A stretch of 64,000 bases of DNA from Polynucleobacter sp. MWH-P3-07-1 (GTDB lineage: Bacteria > Pseudomonadota > Gammaproteobacteria > Burkholderiales > Burkholderiaceae). Below the pieces are notes generated by a model that saw nothing but the letters and a program-made list of their open reading frames with translations, did not search any database and was not told where the DNA came from. The number at the start of each line of letters is the position of its first letter. Within the stretch, counting starts at the first letter, position 1. The stretch lies in assembly GCF_018687555.1 (NCBI RefSeq), contig NZ_CP061296.1, positions 248,001 through 312,000 on the forward strand. The letters run 5' to 3'. The position numbers and the translations under genes are program-made. Of this stretch, positions 10,252 through 18,952 are shown piece by piece.

Positions 10252-10769
10252 TATTCTTCCTCGCCAGCTTGAAAATCAATATCTAAATCTGGTGTGAGTG
10301 CTAAAGCGAGATTAGCCATTTCAACGACTGCCTTTGCACAATCCGCCCCTTTGATATTGACACGAACTTGCGCTTGCTCATCGTTATCGCAAGTCAGAAT
10401 GCCATTGGCAATGGGTAAACCAGACTCTAAGCCAACTCGCGTAATCCCTGCGGCAGATTCATTTGAGACTAGTTCAAAATGGTAGGTCTCACCGCGAATC
10501 ACTGCACCTAAAGCGACTAAGCCATCAAACTCTCCAGTCTCAGCAAGTTTTTGTAGAGCAAAGGGAATTTCGAGCGCGCCAGGAACAGTTACCAACTTAA
10601 TATCTGACTGCTCAACACCAAGCGCAATCAGTTCCTCTATGCAGGCTTTAGTCAGGGCTTCGCAATGATCTTCATTAAAGCGGGCTTGCACAATAGCAAT
10701 ACGGAGATCTTGACCGTTCAGGTCCGCGGCTAAGACCTGAACGCTAGATTGGGTAGTAGATGAGTTCAT
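10251..10769 (-). CDS. ribH: 6,7-dimethyl-8-ribityllumazine synthase
   Basis: Condenses 5-amino-6-ribitylaminouracil with dihydroxybutanone phosphate, the penultimate riboflavin step. Motifs include [30 protein letters not shown], the phosphate-binding [12 protein letters not shown] and NGILTCDN. The length of 172 residues is slightly longer than usual owing to an N-terminal serine/threonine-rich extension. It lies between ribBA (five bases upstream) and nusB. Confidence 0.96.
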   Translation of the reverse strand: MNSSTTQSSVQVLAADLNGQDLRIAIVQARFNEDHCEALTKACIEELIALGVEQSDIKLVTVPGALEIPFALQKLAETGEFDGLVALGAVIRGETYHFELVSNESAAGITRVGLESGLPIANGILTCDNDEQAQVRVNIKGADCAKAVVEMANLALALTPDLDIDFQAGEEE

Positions 10770-10774
10770 CGTGA

Positions 10775-11920
10775 TTACGCTTTTTGATCAGGACTGAAAG
10801 GAAGGTAGCCCGTAACCTCTAGTTTATAGCCAGACATGCTAGGGACTGGGTTTGGCTTGGCGAGTAAACGCATTTTGCCAACGCCCAGATCTTTCAGAAT
10901 TTGGGCGCCGATACCGTAGCTACGGAAATCAGTCTTACGGGTGAGCGCTGGATTGGCTTGGGTATTTGCAGTTTGATTGAGCTTGGTAAATTGTGAGAGC
11001 CAGTCAGCAGCTCCAGGTGCAGCGATGCCAGCAGCATTGAGTAAAACAGCTACGCCAGCAGGAGCTTGAGCCAAGGTCTCGAGGGCCTTGCCGAGTGGCC
11101 AGGAGTGATTACTATGATTTCCATCCAAGAAATCTAATACCGTCACTGGCTCATGAACCCGCACTAGGGTCTCGACCGATTCAGAGGGCTTGCCCTTCAC
11201 TAAAGCAATATGCATTGAAGCGCTTGGCGTATCTTGATAAATGATTCCAGTGAATGTGCCCCATGGTGTCACAAACTCACGCTCACCTTGGCGCTTAACA
11301 ATGCTCTCATGCTGACTACGGTATTGAATCAAATCGGCAATACTGCCAATCTTGAGTTGATGTTCTTTGGCAAACTCGAGCAGATCTGGTAAGCGTGCCA
11401 TGCTGCCATCATCTTTCATGATCTCGCAAATGACTGCGCTTGGCGAGCAGCCCGCCATGGCAGCAAGATCGCAACCTGCCTCGGTATGGCCTGAACGAAT
11501 TAATACTCCGCCGGGCTGAGCCATTAATGGAAAAATATGCCCAGGTTGAACCAGATCATTTGGCTTAGCATTTTTCGCTACTGCGGTTCTGATGGTGTGG
11601 GCACGATCAGCTGCAGAAATGCCGGTGGTGACACCTGAGGCGGCCTCAATCGAGACCGTAAAGTTTGTTCCCATTGAGGTACCGTTGTCGCGCACCATCA
11701 AAGGCAGATTCAGTTGTTGGCAATGTTCGCGCGTCAAGGTTAAGCAAATCAGGCCCCGTCCATGCTTAGCCATGAAATTAACAGCTTCAGCGCTCACATG
11801 GTCAGCGGCGAGAACGAGATCGCCTTCATTTTCTCGGTCTTCTTCATCGACCAAGATCACCATCTTGCCAACCCGTAGGTCGGCGACGATTTCGTTTGTA
11901 GGAGCAAGCTTTATAGACAT
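10775..11920 (-). CDS. ribBA: 3,4-dihydroxy-2-butanone 4-phosphate synthase with degenerate GTP cyclohydrolase II domain
   Basis: The N-terminal 200 or so residues are a complete RibB domain making dihydroxybutanone phosphate from ribulose 5-phosphate: [24 protein letters not shown] and [10 protein letters not shown] are all present. The C-terminal half resembles GTP cyclohydrolase II in its ending ([20 protein letters not shown]). However, the expected zinc cysteine cluster and the RQEGRGIG catalytic segment are missing; the matching areas read [13 protein letters not shown] and [10 protein letters not shown]. The second activity is therefore probably lost and a separate RibA would be needed. 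It heads the ribBA-ribH-nusB group. Confidence 0.9.
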   Translation of the reverse strand: MSIKLAPTNEIVADLRVGKMVILVDEEDRENEGDLVLAADHVSAEAVNFMAKHGRGLICLTLTREHCQQLNLPLMVRDNGTSMGTNFTVSIEAASGVTTGISAADRAHTIRTAVAKNAKPNDLVQPGHIFPLMAQPGGVLIRSGHTEAGCDLAAMAGCSPSAVICEIMKDDGSMARLPDLLEFAKEHQLKIGSIADLIQYRSQHESIVKRQGEREFVTPWGTFTGIIYQDTPSASMHIALVKGKPSESVETLVRVHEPVTVLDFLDGNHSNHSWPLGKALETLAQAPAGVAVLLNAAGIAAPGAADWLSQFTKLNQTANTQANPALTRKTDFRSYGIGAQILKDLGVGKMRLLAKPNPVPSMSGYKLEVTGYLPFSPDQKA

Positions 11921-12015
11921 AGCCTGCTATTTTAAGCTCAGGGACCCTGGATTGCTTTGTCCCGCAGAAATATCTAAGCTTTCTGACAAGTAGGGCCTCC
12001 AATTAGGGTGGCGAG

Positions 12016-12249
12016 GTGATGCTGTCCTTGACAGAATGGGCCATGATTTCCAAACCGAATGTTCCCAAGCCCAATGGCTTCATTTTATTAGAGGTATTAA
12101 TCGCCATGAGTCTCATCGCTGGTGCATGGATAGGTCTGATCAATCAATATCAGGTCATGGCGATGCGTTTTGTTCAGTCGCAGGAAAAACATATACAAAT
12201 TCGAGCGCAAATGAATCAGTTTGAGATCGCCCAAGTCAAACCCAAATGA
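12016..12249 (+). CDS. PilV-like type IV pilus minor prepilin
   Basis: Small prepilin-like protein. After a leader ending in NG it continues FILLEVLIAMSLIAGAWIG, which matches a class III prepilin cleavage site (Gly before the cut, Glu at +5) and a membrane-spanning alpha-helical N-terminus. Starts are possible at GTG 12016, ATG 12019 or ATG 12043; the last gives a typical 12-residue leader. At 77 residues or less it is very short for PilV (usually 130-180), so it may be a minimal minor pilin. Its stop overlaps the next gene by four bases. Confidence 0.65.
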   Translation: MMLSLTEWAMISKPNVPKPNGFILLEVLIAMSLIAGAWIGLINQYQVMAMRFVQSQEKHIQIRAQMNQFEIAQVKPK

Positions 12250-12905
12250 GTTTGCTGGAATGCCTCATCGGCCTAGCAATCTCACTGATCTTAATTACCC
12301 CAGTCATTCAAAGTAGTGGTGTGATGGTGGCGAAACAGGTGCAGTATCAAAAGACCAAAAACTTGAGTAGTGAAGCCGATCGTGCTTTTGAGTTGATCGG
12401 CAGAGCCATTCGGATGGCCGGTTATCAAAACTGGGAATCAGCGCAGAATAAAGCCAAGAAAAAAATAAATCCCCAATGGATTGAAATTCACAAAGGGCGT
12501 GGCTATAACCGCTCTGATGCCATCATCGTGCGTCATGAGATCGCACATGCACCATCTTCAGGAATTGACTTTGATTGCTTGGGTAATGCCTTGAGTCAGG
12601 ACCGTACAAAAAATGATTTGGCATTACAAGGCTTCCTGTTAGAGCGACAAGCGAATATTCCAAAGGGCATCAAAGTCAATGGTGGCTCACTCATCTGCCA
12701 ATCTTTAGATCGTCACGCACGTGTTCAAAATACTACCCTGATGAATGGTGTGCACTATTTCAGCATTGAGGAGCAGGGGTTGGATAAAACTTCTAAAGCA
12801 AGCCTCAGCGGGCCGCGCTTATTTAAAGTCCAGTTAGAGATGACCGATGGCCAGACGCTGCATCTAGTATTCGAGCGCTATTTTTCTACTCGTAACCACC
12901 CATGA
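12246..12905 (+). CDS. PilW-like minor pilin lacking a leader peptide
   Basis: A protein of 219 residues with an N-terminal hydrophobic helix MSLLECLIGLAISLILI, which has the pilin pattern with Glu at position 5. A SEADRAFELIGRAIRMAGYQNW segment typical of PilW proteins follows (split here as SEADRAFELIG and RAIRMAGYQNW). Unlike normal prepilins there is no leader or cleavage glycine: the ATG is directly at mature position 1, and an in-frame stop lies at 12222-12224 with no alternative start after it. It is coupled to the preceding pilin gene by an ATGA overlap. Family level is likely; export by the usual route is questionable. Confidence 0.65.
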   Translation: MSLLECLIGLAISLILITPVIQSSGVMVAKQVQYQKTKNLSSEADRAFELIGRAIRMAGYQNWESAQNKAKKKINPQWIEIHKGRGYNRSDAIIVRHEIAHAPSSGIDFDCLGNALSQDRTKNDLALQGFLLERQANIPKGIKVNGGSLICQSLDRHARVQNTTLMNGVHYFSIEEQGLDKTSKASLSGPRLFKVQLEMTDGQTLHLVFERYFSTRNHP

Positions 12906-13231
12906 TCATTGCCTGGATCCTATCGATCATCTTTTCTTTCTCGGCACTCATTTTCTATTTAGAGAGAATGAATGCCCTTGAGCTCATTCATCTAAATACT
13001 CAAGCCCAGACTCAAGAGCAATTTATTCAAGCAGAGCAAATTATTCTCGCTTGCCAATCTGATCTTTTATTAGGTGCTCATTTAGACCACCCCGATTGTG
13101 ACTTTGATTCCCCTGAAAAGCATCATTGGCTAATTTCCAATCTGAATAAACCCCAGATCGAAGTTTTGGTCTTTTTTGATTCAGAGCTTGACGCGGTCAC
13201 ACGATTGAACTGGCGACAGGTTTTTGATTAA
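12902..13231 (+). CDS. Hypothetical membrane-anchored protein in the minor-pilin cluster
   Basis: I do not recognise this 109-residue protein. It starts with one hydrophobic segment (about residues 2-19) followed by a polar domain containing two Cys residues (about 50 and 66). No prepilin cleavage site is obvious. Its position (PilX slot), the four-base overlap with the pilW-like gene and the eight-base overlap with the fimT-like gene suggest it works with the minor pilins, perhaps as a PilX counterpart. That role is inferred from context only. Confidence 0.55.
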   Translation: MIIAWILSIIFSFSALIFYLERMNALELIHLNTQAQTQEQFIQAEQIILACQSDLLLGAHLDHPDCDFDSPEKHHWLISNLNKPQIEVLVFFDSELDAVTRLNWRQVFD

Positions 13232-13766
13232 GCCGATACGCTCTCTCAGGAATGCAGAGAGGGGAAGTACTCTGTTAGAGCTGATGGTGGTGACCCTCAT
13301 CATTGCCATCATGTCGAGCATCAGCATTCCTTTGATTCAGGAATCGCTAGCCACACGCCAGCTCGAGTCAATCTCGCGCAGTTTTATTGAGCAGGCGCAC
13401 TTTGCGCGGCAACAGGCTTTGTTCTTGGGGGAGTCAGTTCAGATCGTCCCCAGAATAGGGAATGACTGGAATAGTGGCTGGGTCATCCAATCCAGTATTT
13501 CGAAAAAGGCTTGGTTTATGCAGGGCTCAATTGAGCCTATTTACTTCAAGCAGGGTGGCAAGCAATTTAGTGATCCCAATGCCTCGCAAAAAGGGATCCT
13601 GTTTAATTCTGCTGGTGCAGCAAAGACTGCGCATGGGGGCTTTGTAGCTAATCGCCTGATCTTGGGGCATAGACGCCTCGCAGACCTAGAGCGACACCTG
13701 ATTTTGGGGAGCGGCGGACGCTGGCGGATTTGTGACCCACGGACTGATTCGAAGGCTTGTCGCTAA
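13224..13766 (+). CDS. fimT: GspH/FimT family pseudopilin
   Basis: Minor pilin or pseudopilin of the type IV pilus machinery. The leader ends in ERG, and the mature N-terminus STLLELMVVTLIIAIMSSIS shows Glu at +5 and the hydrophobic helix. Downstream, RSFIEQAHFARQQALFLGESVQI is the GspH/FimT domain start (seen as FIEQAHFARQQAL). The C-terminus has a possible disulfide pair in RICDPRTDSKACR. Length 180 residues. It is the last of four pilin-like genes and is followed 18 bases later by ribD. Confidence 0.82.
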   Translation: MIKPIRSLRNAERGSTLLELMVVTLIIAIMSSISIPLIQESLATRQLESISRSFIEQAHFARQQALFLGESVQIVPRIGNDWNSGWVIQSSISKKAWFMQGSIEPIYFKQGGKQFSDPNASQKGILFNSAGAAKTAHGGFVANRLILGHRRLADLERHLILGSGGRWRICDPRTDSKACR

Positions 13767-13784
13767 ATCGGTTTTAATAGAGCC

Positions 13785-14909
13785 ATGAACTCAGGGAATC
13801 TCCAAACAGACCAGCATTGGATGAGCGAGGCTTTGGCTGAAGCTCACCAGGCCCTCTACCTGGCTAACCCCAATCCCCGAGTAGGTTGCCTGATCGTCAA
13901 AAACGGACAAGAGATTGGACGGGGGCACACACAAGCAGTAGGCGGACCTCACGCTGAAGTCCAGGCATTAGCCGATGCACGTAGCAAGGGCTTTGATCCG
14001 ACTGATTCCGTCATCTACGTCACCCTAGAGCCCTGCAATCACACCGGAAGAACCCCGCCTTGTGTAGACGCCCTGATTGCTGCTAAGCCTCGCAAAGTCC
14101 TTGTAGCAATGATTGACCCGAATCCTTTAGTTGCGGGCAAGGGACTAGAGCGTCTGCAGGCGGCAGGCATCGCAGTAGAAACGGGTTTACTTGGAGCGGA
14201 AGCCGCGGCATTGAATCGAGGATTTATTTCTCGGATGACGCGTGGCTTGCCTTGGGTGCGCTTAAAGATTGCCGCCACGCTTGATGGCAAGACTGCTTTA
14301 CCCAATGGAACGAGTCAATGGATTACTGGGCCACTAGCCCGTGCTGATGGACATCATTGGCGTGCGCAAGCTTGTGCTGTGCTCACGGGCGGTGGTACTG
14401 TCAAAGAAGACAATCCCAGTTTAAATGTGCGTGATGTGATTACCCAAAGACAGCCCTGGAAAGTGATTGTGGATTCCAAGCTCGAAACCCCGCTTGATGC
14501 CAAGCTATTTGAGGGAATGGATCAGTCGGGAGTGATGATTGTTTGTGCGCGCTTGCAATCACCTGAGCAGCTGACCAATGCCAAAGCGTTTCGTGAGCGT
14601 GGAGTAGAAGTGATCGAGATGCCCAATGCACATGGCAAAGTCGATCTCGCTAAGCTATTTGCTTATCTTGCTCAAGAGCGCCATATGAATGAAATCCACG
14701 TGGAAGCGGGCGCCAAATTAAATGGATCCTTGCTACGTGAAGATTGCGTTGATGAACTCTTGCTCTATTACGCCCCATTTTTCATGGGAGAGGGTTTAGG
14801 AATGACCAGCCTATCTGCCCTGAATGCATTGCAAGATCGACTGACATGGGATTTGATAGACCAAGCTACTTTCGATCCTGATATCCGTTTGCGTTACCAA
14901 AAAACCTGA
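13785..14909 (+). CDS. ribD: Bifunctional riboflavin deaminase/reductase
   Basis: Performs two riboflavin steps: deamination of the pyrimidine and NADPH-dependent reduction of its ribosyl side chain. The N-terminal deaminase zinc motif is complete (GPHAEVQAL and EPCNHTGRTPPC). The C-terminal reductase begins around residue 150 with RLKIAATLDGKTAL and includes NEIHVEAGAKLNGSLL. The 374-residue length is normal. It is followed 30 bases later by ribE. Confidence 0.96.
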   Translation: MNSGNLQTDQHWMSEALAEAHQALYLANPNPRVGCLIVKNGQEIGRGHTQAVGGPHAEVQALADARSKGFDPTDSVIYVTLEPCNHTGRTPPCVDALIAAKPRKVLVAMIDPNPLVAGKGLERLQAAGIAVETGLLGAEAAALNRGFISRMTRGLPWVRLKIAATLDGKTALPNGTSQWITGPLARADGHHWRAQACAVLTGGGTVKEDNPSLNVRDVITQRQPWKVIVDSKLETPLDAKLFEGMDQSGVMIVCARLQSPEQLTNAKAFRERGVEVIEMPNAHGKVDLAKLFAYLAQERHMNEIHVEAGAKLNGSLLREDCVDELLLYYAPFFMGEGLGMTSLSALNALQDRLTWDLIDQATFDPDIRLRYQKT

Positions 14910-14939
14910 AGTCAATTACTCGAAAGAGAAAAAACAAAT

Positions 14940-15566
14940 ATGTTTACCGGAATCATCACTGCAGTGGGTCAGATTAAAGACATCACACCGAAAGGCGATG
15001 GCTTGCATTTAAAAGTAGAGCTCCCTGCTACAGAGGCTCACTATTTAGATGATGTTGTACTGGGCGACAGTATTGCATTGCAAGGCGCTTGTATGACCGT
15101 CACAGAGAAAACAGAACATTCTTTTAGCTTTGATGTCTCTCGAGAGTCACTCAACAAAACAGTAGGCTTAGATCAAATGGGCCCAGTCAATCTGGAAAAG
15201 GCTCTGCGCTTTAATGATCGCTTGGGTGGACATCTGGTGAGTGGACACGTTGACGGCGTTGGGAAAGTGACCCATTTCGCTGCGCTCGCAAACGATACTT
15301 ATGGTTCTTGGTTATTGAAGATTGCGGCCCCCCTTGAGTTGGCCCCCTTCTTGGCCTACAAAGGATCGATTGTGGTTAACGGCGTGTCTTTGACTGTCAA
15401 CTTCGTAGAGGATCAGTCGGATGCCTGCATCGTCTCTATCAATATCATTCCCCATACTTTGCAGCACACCACTCTCGGAAGTCTTCAAGAGAGCAGTGAA
15501 GTGAATTTAGAAGTCGATTTGATTGCGCGCTATCTTGCACGCATGTTAGAGGTAAAAGCGCTTTAA
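14940..15566 (+). CDS. ribE: Riboflavin synthase alpha chain
   Basis: Dismutates two molecules of 6,7-dimethyl-8-ribityllumazine into riboflavin and the pyrimidine. It begins MFTGIITAVGQI and shows the two internal lumazine-binding repeats: GDSIALQGACMTVTE with VSRESL in the first, and GSIVVNGVSLTVN with INIIPHTLQHTTL in the second. The linker contains HLVSGHVDGVG. Length 208 residues. A purine-rich AGAGAAAAAAC stretch precedes the ATG. Converges with queC across one base. Confidence 0.97.
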   Translation: MFTGIITAVGQIKDITPKGDGLHLKVELPATEAHYLDDVVLGDSIALQGACMTVTEKTEHSFSFDVSRESLNKTVGLDQMGPVNLEKALRFNDRLGGHLVSGHVDGVGKVTHFAALANDTYGSWLLKIAAPLELAPFLAYKGSIVVNGVSLTVNFVEDQSDACIVSINIIPHTLQHTTLGSLQESSEVNLEVDLIARYLARMLEVKAL

Positions 15567-15567
15567 G

Positions 15568-16308
15568 TTATTTCTGTTGATAGCGGGTAGGATCAGCTAC
15601 CTGCGCTTGGGCAAAGCCTGCTTGTCTTAAACGGCAAGATTCACAGACACCACAGGCATGGCCTGCATCATCGGCTTGATAACAAGAGACGGTTTGCGAG
15701 TAATCGACTCCTAGTGTAGATCCTAAGCGAATAATTTCTGCTTTACTCATTTGAATAATCGGCGCGTGAACCCGAAAGCGATTGGCATGGTTCAGTGCCT
15801 CAACCCCTGCTTTAGTGGCAAGGTTGGCCATGCTTTCAAAAGCAGCAACATACTCCGGACGACAATCTGGATAGCCGGAGTAGTCGACTGCATTGGCGCC
15901 ATAAAAAATATCTAACCCACCTAAAGCCTCTGCCCAGCTCAGCGCAAGGGAAAGCAAGATCGTGTTGCGAGCAGGCACATAGGTAACGGGGATTTCATCG
16001 GCCTTACTCGGGATGGTTGGTAAGGCAATCGAGGCATCAGTTAAGGCAGACCCACCAAAGCGGGTCAGATCGAGCTGCACCACCTCATGCGCAAGCACAC
16101 CCATCTGCTGAGCGATCTTCTTGGCGGCAGCCACTTCAGAAGAATGGCGTTGTCCATAACTTACCGATAAAACATAGGGTGCATAGCCAAGGTCTTTAGC
16201 AAGAGCCAGGATTGTGGTGGAGTCTAAGCCACCTGAAAACAGAATGACTGCTGGTGCATTAGGGGTGCGCGGTGCGAAGGGTTTAAATGCAGCAGAAAGA
16301 CTAGACAT
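15568..16308 (-). CDS. queC: 7-cyano-7-deazaguanine synthase
   Basis: ATP-dependent conversion of 7-carboxy-7-deazaguanine to preQ0 for queuosine tRNA modification. The PP-loop [14 protein letters not shown] is near residue 21, and the zinc-binding cysteines occur in [18 protein letters not shown] near the C-terminus. The middle reads [17 protein letters not shown]. Length 246 residues is slightly long. It lies immediately downstream of the tol-pal operon on the same strand, a common position for queC in betaproteobacteria. Confidence 0.96.
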   Translation of the reverse strand: MSSLSAAFKPFAPRTPNAPAVILFSGGLDSTTILALAKDLGYAPYVLSVSYGQRHSSEVAAAKKIAQQMGVLAHEVVQLDLTRFGGSALTDASIALPTIPSKADEIPVTYVPARNTILLSLALSWAEALGGLDIFYGANAVDYSGYPDCRPEYVAAFESMANLATKAGVEALNHANRFRVHAPIIQMSKAEIIRLGSTLGVDYSQTVSCYQADDAGHACGVCESCRLRQAGFAQAQVADPTRYQQK

Positions 16309-16324
16309 AAATGCTGTTCAGAAA

Positions 16325-17056
16325 TTACTTAGTGGCGCTTAATAACTGTTGCGCATCTTTGGCTGCATCCGTATCGGGATACGAAGCAATGATGTCGCTG
16401 AAGGTTTTCTTGGCAGTAGCTTTATTGCCACTCTCAAGCTGACAGTTGCCTAGGGTCAGCATCGCTGCTGGGATACGAGGGTGCTTGGGATATTTTTTAA
16501 TCAAGGTTTGGAGTTGAGCAGTTGCACCAGCGTAATCCTTGTTAGCGTATTTGCTATTTGCACCCCAATAGAGCGCTAGTGGCAAATAGGGGCTGCTAGG
16601 ATATTTGCGAATAAAGGCTGAAAAACCATCATCTGCCTTTTTGAGGTTGCCCGCCTGAAAGGCTTTGAGAGACTCGTCGTAAGCTTTTTTCTCACCTGGT
16701 TGAACGGTACCAGTAACGCCCTCAATGGTGGTTGAGCGGGGCTCAAAATTACCAAGGCGATTATCTAAATCTTGGTAATAGGTCTTCTGACTATTGCCGA
16801 TATCTTCAGCCTGCTTCTCAAGCTCTTCCACTTTGCCACGCAGCTCAGCATTATCGGCTTTGAGCTTTTCAATTTGCTCTTGTAAATCGAGTTGTGTAGT
16901 TGCGAGTGATTTGCGTAAATCCAAAATCGCCTTACGCGCTTCATCATCGGAGAAGAGTGCCCAAGCACTAGAAGAGACAGTCAAACAAATGACGGCACTA
17001 CTTAAACAAAACGCTCGTAAGAGCGTTTGTTTGAAGGGCTTATGCAACTTCATCAT
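16325..17056 (-). CDS. cpoB: Cell division coordinator CpoB (YbgF)
   Basis: Periplasmic TPR protein that links outer-membrane constriction by Tol-Pal with septal peptidoglycan synthesis. An N-terminal signal peptide ends near SAWA. A coiled coil follows (about residues 45-90, rich in Leu, Glu and Lys), then a C-terminal TPR region beginning YDESLKAFQAGNLKKADDGF, shown here only in part. The stop-start overlap with pal is one base. Last gene of the tol-pal operon. Confidence 0.93.
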   Translation of the reverse strand: MMKLHKPFKQTLLRAFCLSSAVICLTVSSSAWALFSDDEARKAILDLRKSLATTQLDLQEQIEKLKADNAELRGKVEELEKQAEDIGNSQKTYYQDLDNRLGNFEPRSTTIEGVTGTVQPGEKKAYDESLKAFQAGNLKKADDGFSAFIRKYPSSPYLPLALYWGANSKYANKDYAGATAQLQTLIKKYPKHPRIPAAMLTLGNCQLESGNKATAKKTFSDIIASYPDTDAAKDAQQLLSATK

Positions 17057-17559
17057 TAGTTGCTGATATAAACAATGTCAGCGCGGCGGTTTTCTGCCCA
17101 AGCGGATTCAGTATCGCCTTCAGCTTTCGGTTTCTCTTTACCAAAACTCACTGCTTCCATCTGGGCATCAGGAACACCCATGAGCGCTAAGGCTTTGCGA
17201 ACGGCGTCAGAGCGACGTTGACCTAGCGCCAAGTTGTATTCTGCAGTACCGCGATCATCGGTATTACCTTGAATGATGATTTTCTGTTGTGGGTGCGCTT
17301 TGAGGTATCCAGCGTGAGCGGAGAGCATGTTTTGGTATTTGGTCTGGACGGTATATTCGTCAAAGCCAAAGTAAACACTTTTCTCAAATAATGGGCTCTT
17401 AGGATCATTCCAAGGCTGTGAGCTGAAGTTTCCATTGCTTGAGCCACCATCGACATCATCTAACTTAACGCTGGAGCAGCCTACCAAAAAAGTGGCTGAT
17501 AGAGCGGCTAAACCGAATAGCAGTGAAGTCGTAAAACGACGTGTAATTGAGATTGTCAT
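17056..17559 (-). CDS. pal: Peptidoglycan-associated lipoprotein
   Basis: Outer-membrane lipoprotein that binds peptidoglycan and TolB. The signal peptide ends in a lipobox FLVGC with the lipidated Cys at residue 28. The C-terminal OmpA-like domain shows the peptidoglycan-binding pattern GNTDDRGTAEYNLALGQRR. Length 167 residues. Separated from tolB by 94 bases that contain a GC-rich hairpin next to the tolB stop, so pal may have partly independent expression. Confidence 0.96.
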   Translation of the reverse strand: MTISITRRFTTSLLFGLAALSATFLVGCSSVKLDDVDGGSSNGNFSSQPWNDPKSPLFEKSVYFGFDEYTVQTKYQNMLSAHAGYLKAHPQQKIIIQGNTDDRGTAEYNLALGQRRSDAVRKALALMGVPDAQMEAVSFGKEKPKAEGDTESAWAENRRADIVYISN

Positions 17560-17632
17560 GGGGATTTCCTTTTCCTACAAATAAGCTAATACCCCATATT
17601 ATGCGCCTAAAAAGGGGAATTGCAGCCCGCAA

Positions 17633-17656
17633 TAGCCCCCGAAAGCGTTGGGGCTA
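17633..17656 (-). terminator. Hairpin at the tolB stop codon
   Basis: TAGCCCC (17633-17639) pairs perfectly with GGGGCTA (17650-17656) around a ten-base loop, and the second arm includes the tolB stop. No T-run follows on the minus strand, so this is more likely an RNA-stabilising or attenuating hairpin between tolB and pal than a full terminator. Confidence 0.35.
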
Positions 17657-18949
17657 GTCCATAAATGGGCCCCAGGATGGCTGACGTACATCCGATCCTG
17701 GAATGGTGAGAACCTGCTTAGAGTTGCCGTCTACTGACACTGCAGCCAAGACGCGCTTGCCATTCACCTTGGTGGAGTAAATGATATAGCGACCATTGGC
17801 AGCGAAGGAGGGAGACTCATCACTTGTGCCGTCAGTCAGCGCTTGACTATCCCCCGTTGCCAAATTGACGATATAGAGTCGATATGCCCCACCAATGTTG
17901 GCGATATAGGCTAAATATTTTCCGTCTGGAGAAATGCGAGGAGAGGTCACAAAGCCTTGCTTGTAGCTAATGCGTTTAGCGCCTTCAACTTGTTCGCCTT
18001 CAGCGCTCATCCGATAGATCTGAGGACTGCCGCCTCGATCACTCGTGAAATAAATATAACGTCCGTCCGGCGAATACTGCGGCTCGGTATCAATTGTGTA
18101 ACCGCGACTCAGACGATGCAAACCTGTCCCATCACTATTGATGCCGTAGATTTGGGTATTGCCATCTTTGGAGAGTGAGATGGCTAACTGCTTACCATCG
18201 GGCGTCCATGCAGGGGCGCTGTTATTCCCCTTTTGATTGGAGAGCATGATCCGTTTACCAGTCGCAAGCTCATGAACATAAATCACCGGTTTGCGATCTT
18301 CAAAAGACACGTAGGCCACTTTCTTGCCATCTGGTGACCAGGATGGAGAAATAATGGGGTCAGCACTATTGAGTGCATTGCGAATATTTTGACCATCCGC
18401 ATCGGAAATCACCAAGCGATAGCGCTTGCCGTCTTTAATTACATAGGACAATCTGGTTGAGAAGATGCCACGTTCACCCAGTAATTTATAAACAATGTCA
18501 TCGGCAATTTTGTGAGCGGCAGCACGCAGATTATCTGCGCTGGAGTTAATATCCAAGCCGCCCAAAGCTTGGCTCTTGCGAATATCAAATAATTTGTAAT
18601 GAATCTCAAACTGAGTTGGGCCACTTTGCACAACCGAGCCCAGGACTAATGCATCAGCGCCACGCGCTGCCCAAGATTTGTAGTTCGGTGTCCCGGAGGG
18701 ATTCTCGGTGGCATTGCCGTTCTCGGTATTTTTAAAGTAACCACTGCGGAGTAAATCCTGGCGAACGATTTCAGTAACGCTAGTGGGTAATTTATTTTCA
18801 TCTTGAAAGCGCATTACTGCGATGGGATACAAGGATTGACCAACACCGGTGATCTCGATATTCATTTGAGCGAACGCGCTGGCAGAGACACCCAGACTGA
18901 GGATGGCAATGCTCAATAAGGAGATCCAATTTTTGACAAGCTGCAGCAT
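17654..18949 (-). CDS. tolB: Tol-Pal system translocation protein TolB
   Basis: Periplasmic beta-propeller protein of the Tol-Pal envelope complex. A signal peptide (cleavage near SAFA) precedes an N-terminal alpha/beta domain. Five or six propeller repeats of the form SPDGKKVAYVS, TPDGKQLAISLS, SPDGRYIYFTSDRGG and SPDGKYLAYIA follow. Length 431 residues is normal. It starts three bases after tolA ends in the tolQRAB-pal-cpoB operon. Confidence 0.97.
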   Translation of the reverse strand: MLQLVKNWISLLSIAILSLGVSASAFAQMNIEITGVGQSLYPIAVMRFQDENKLPTSVTEIVRQDLLRSGYFKNTENGNATENPSGTPNYKSWAARGADALVLGSVVQSGPTQFEIHYKLFDIRKSQALGGLDINSSADNLRAAAHKIADDIVYKLLGERGIFSTRLSYVIKDGKRYRLVISDADGQNIRNALNSADPIISPSWSPDGKKVAYVSFEDRKPVIYVHELATGKRIMLSNQKGNNSAPAWTPDGKQLAISLSKDGNTQIYGINSDGTGLHRLSRGYTIDTEPQYSPDGRYIYFTSDRGGSPQIYRMSAEGEQVEGAKRISYKQGFVTSPRISPDGKYLAYIANIGGAYRLYIVNLATGDSQALTDGTSDESPSFAANGRYIIYSTKVNGKRVLAAVSVDGNSKQVLTIPGSDVRQPSWGPFMD

Positions 18950-18952
18950 GTG

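Noticed and set aside
11921..12015. FMN riboswitch upstream of the riboflavin genes
   Set aside because: The short gap between ribBA and the pilin genes shows none of the conserved RFN core segments; only a small CAGGG-A-CCCTG hairpin is present.
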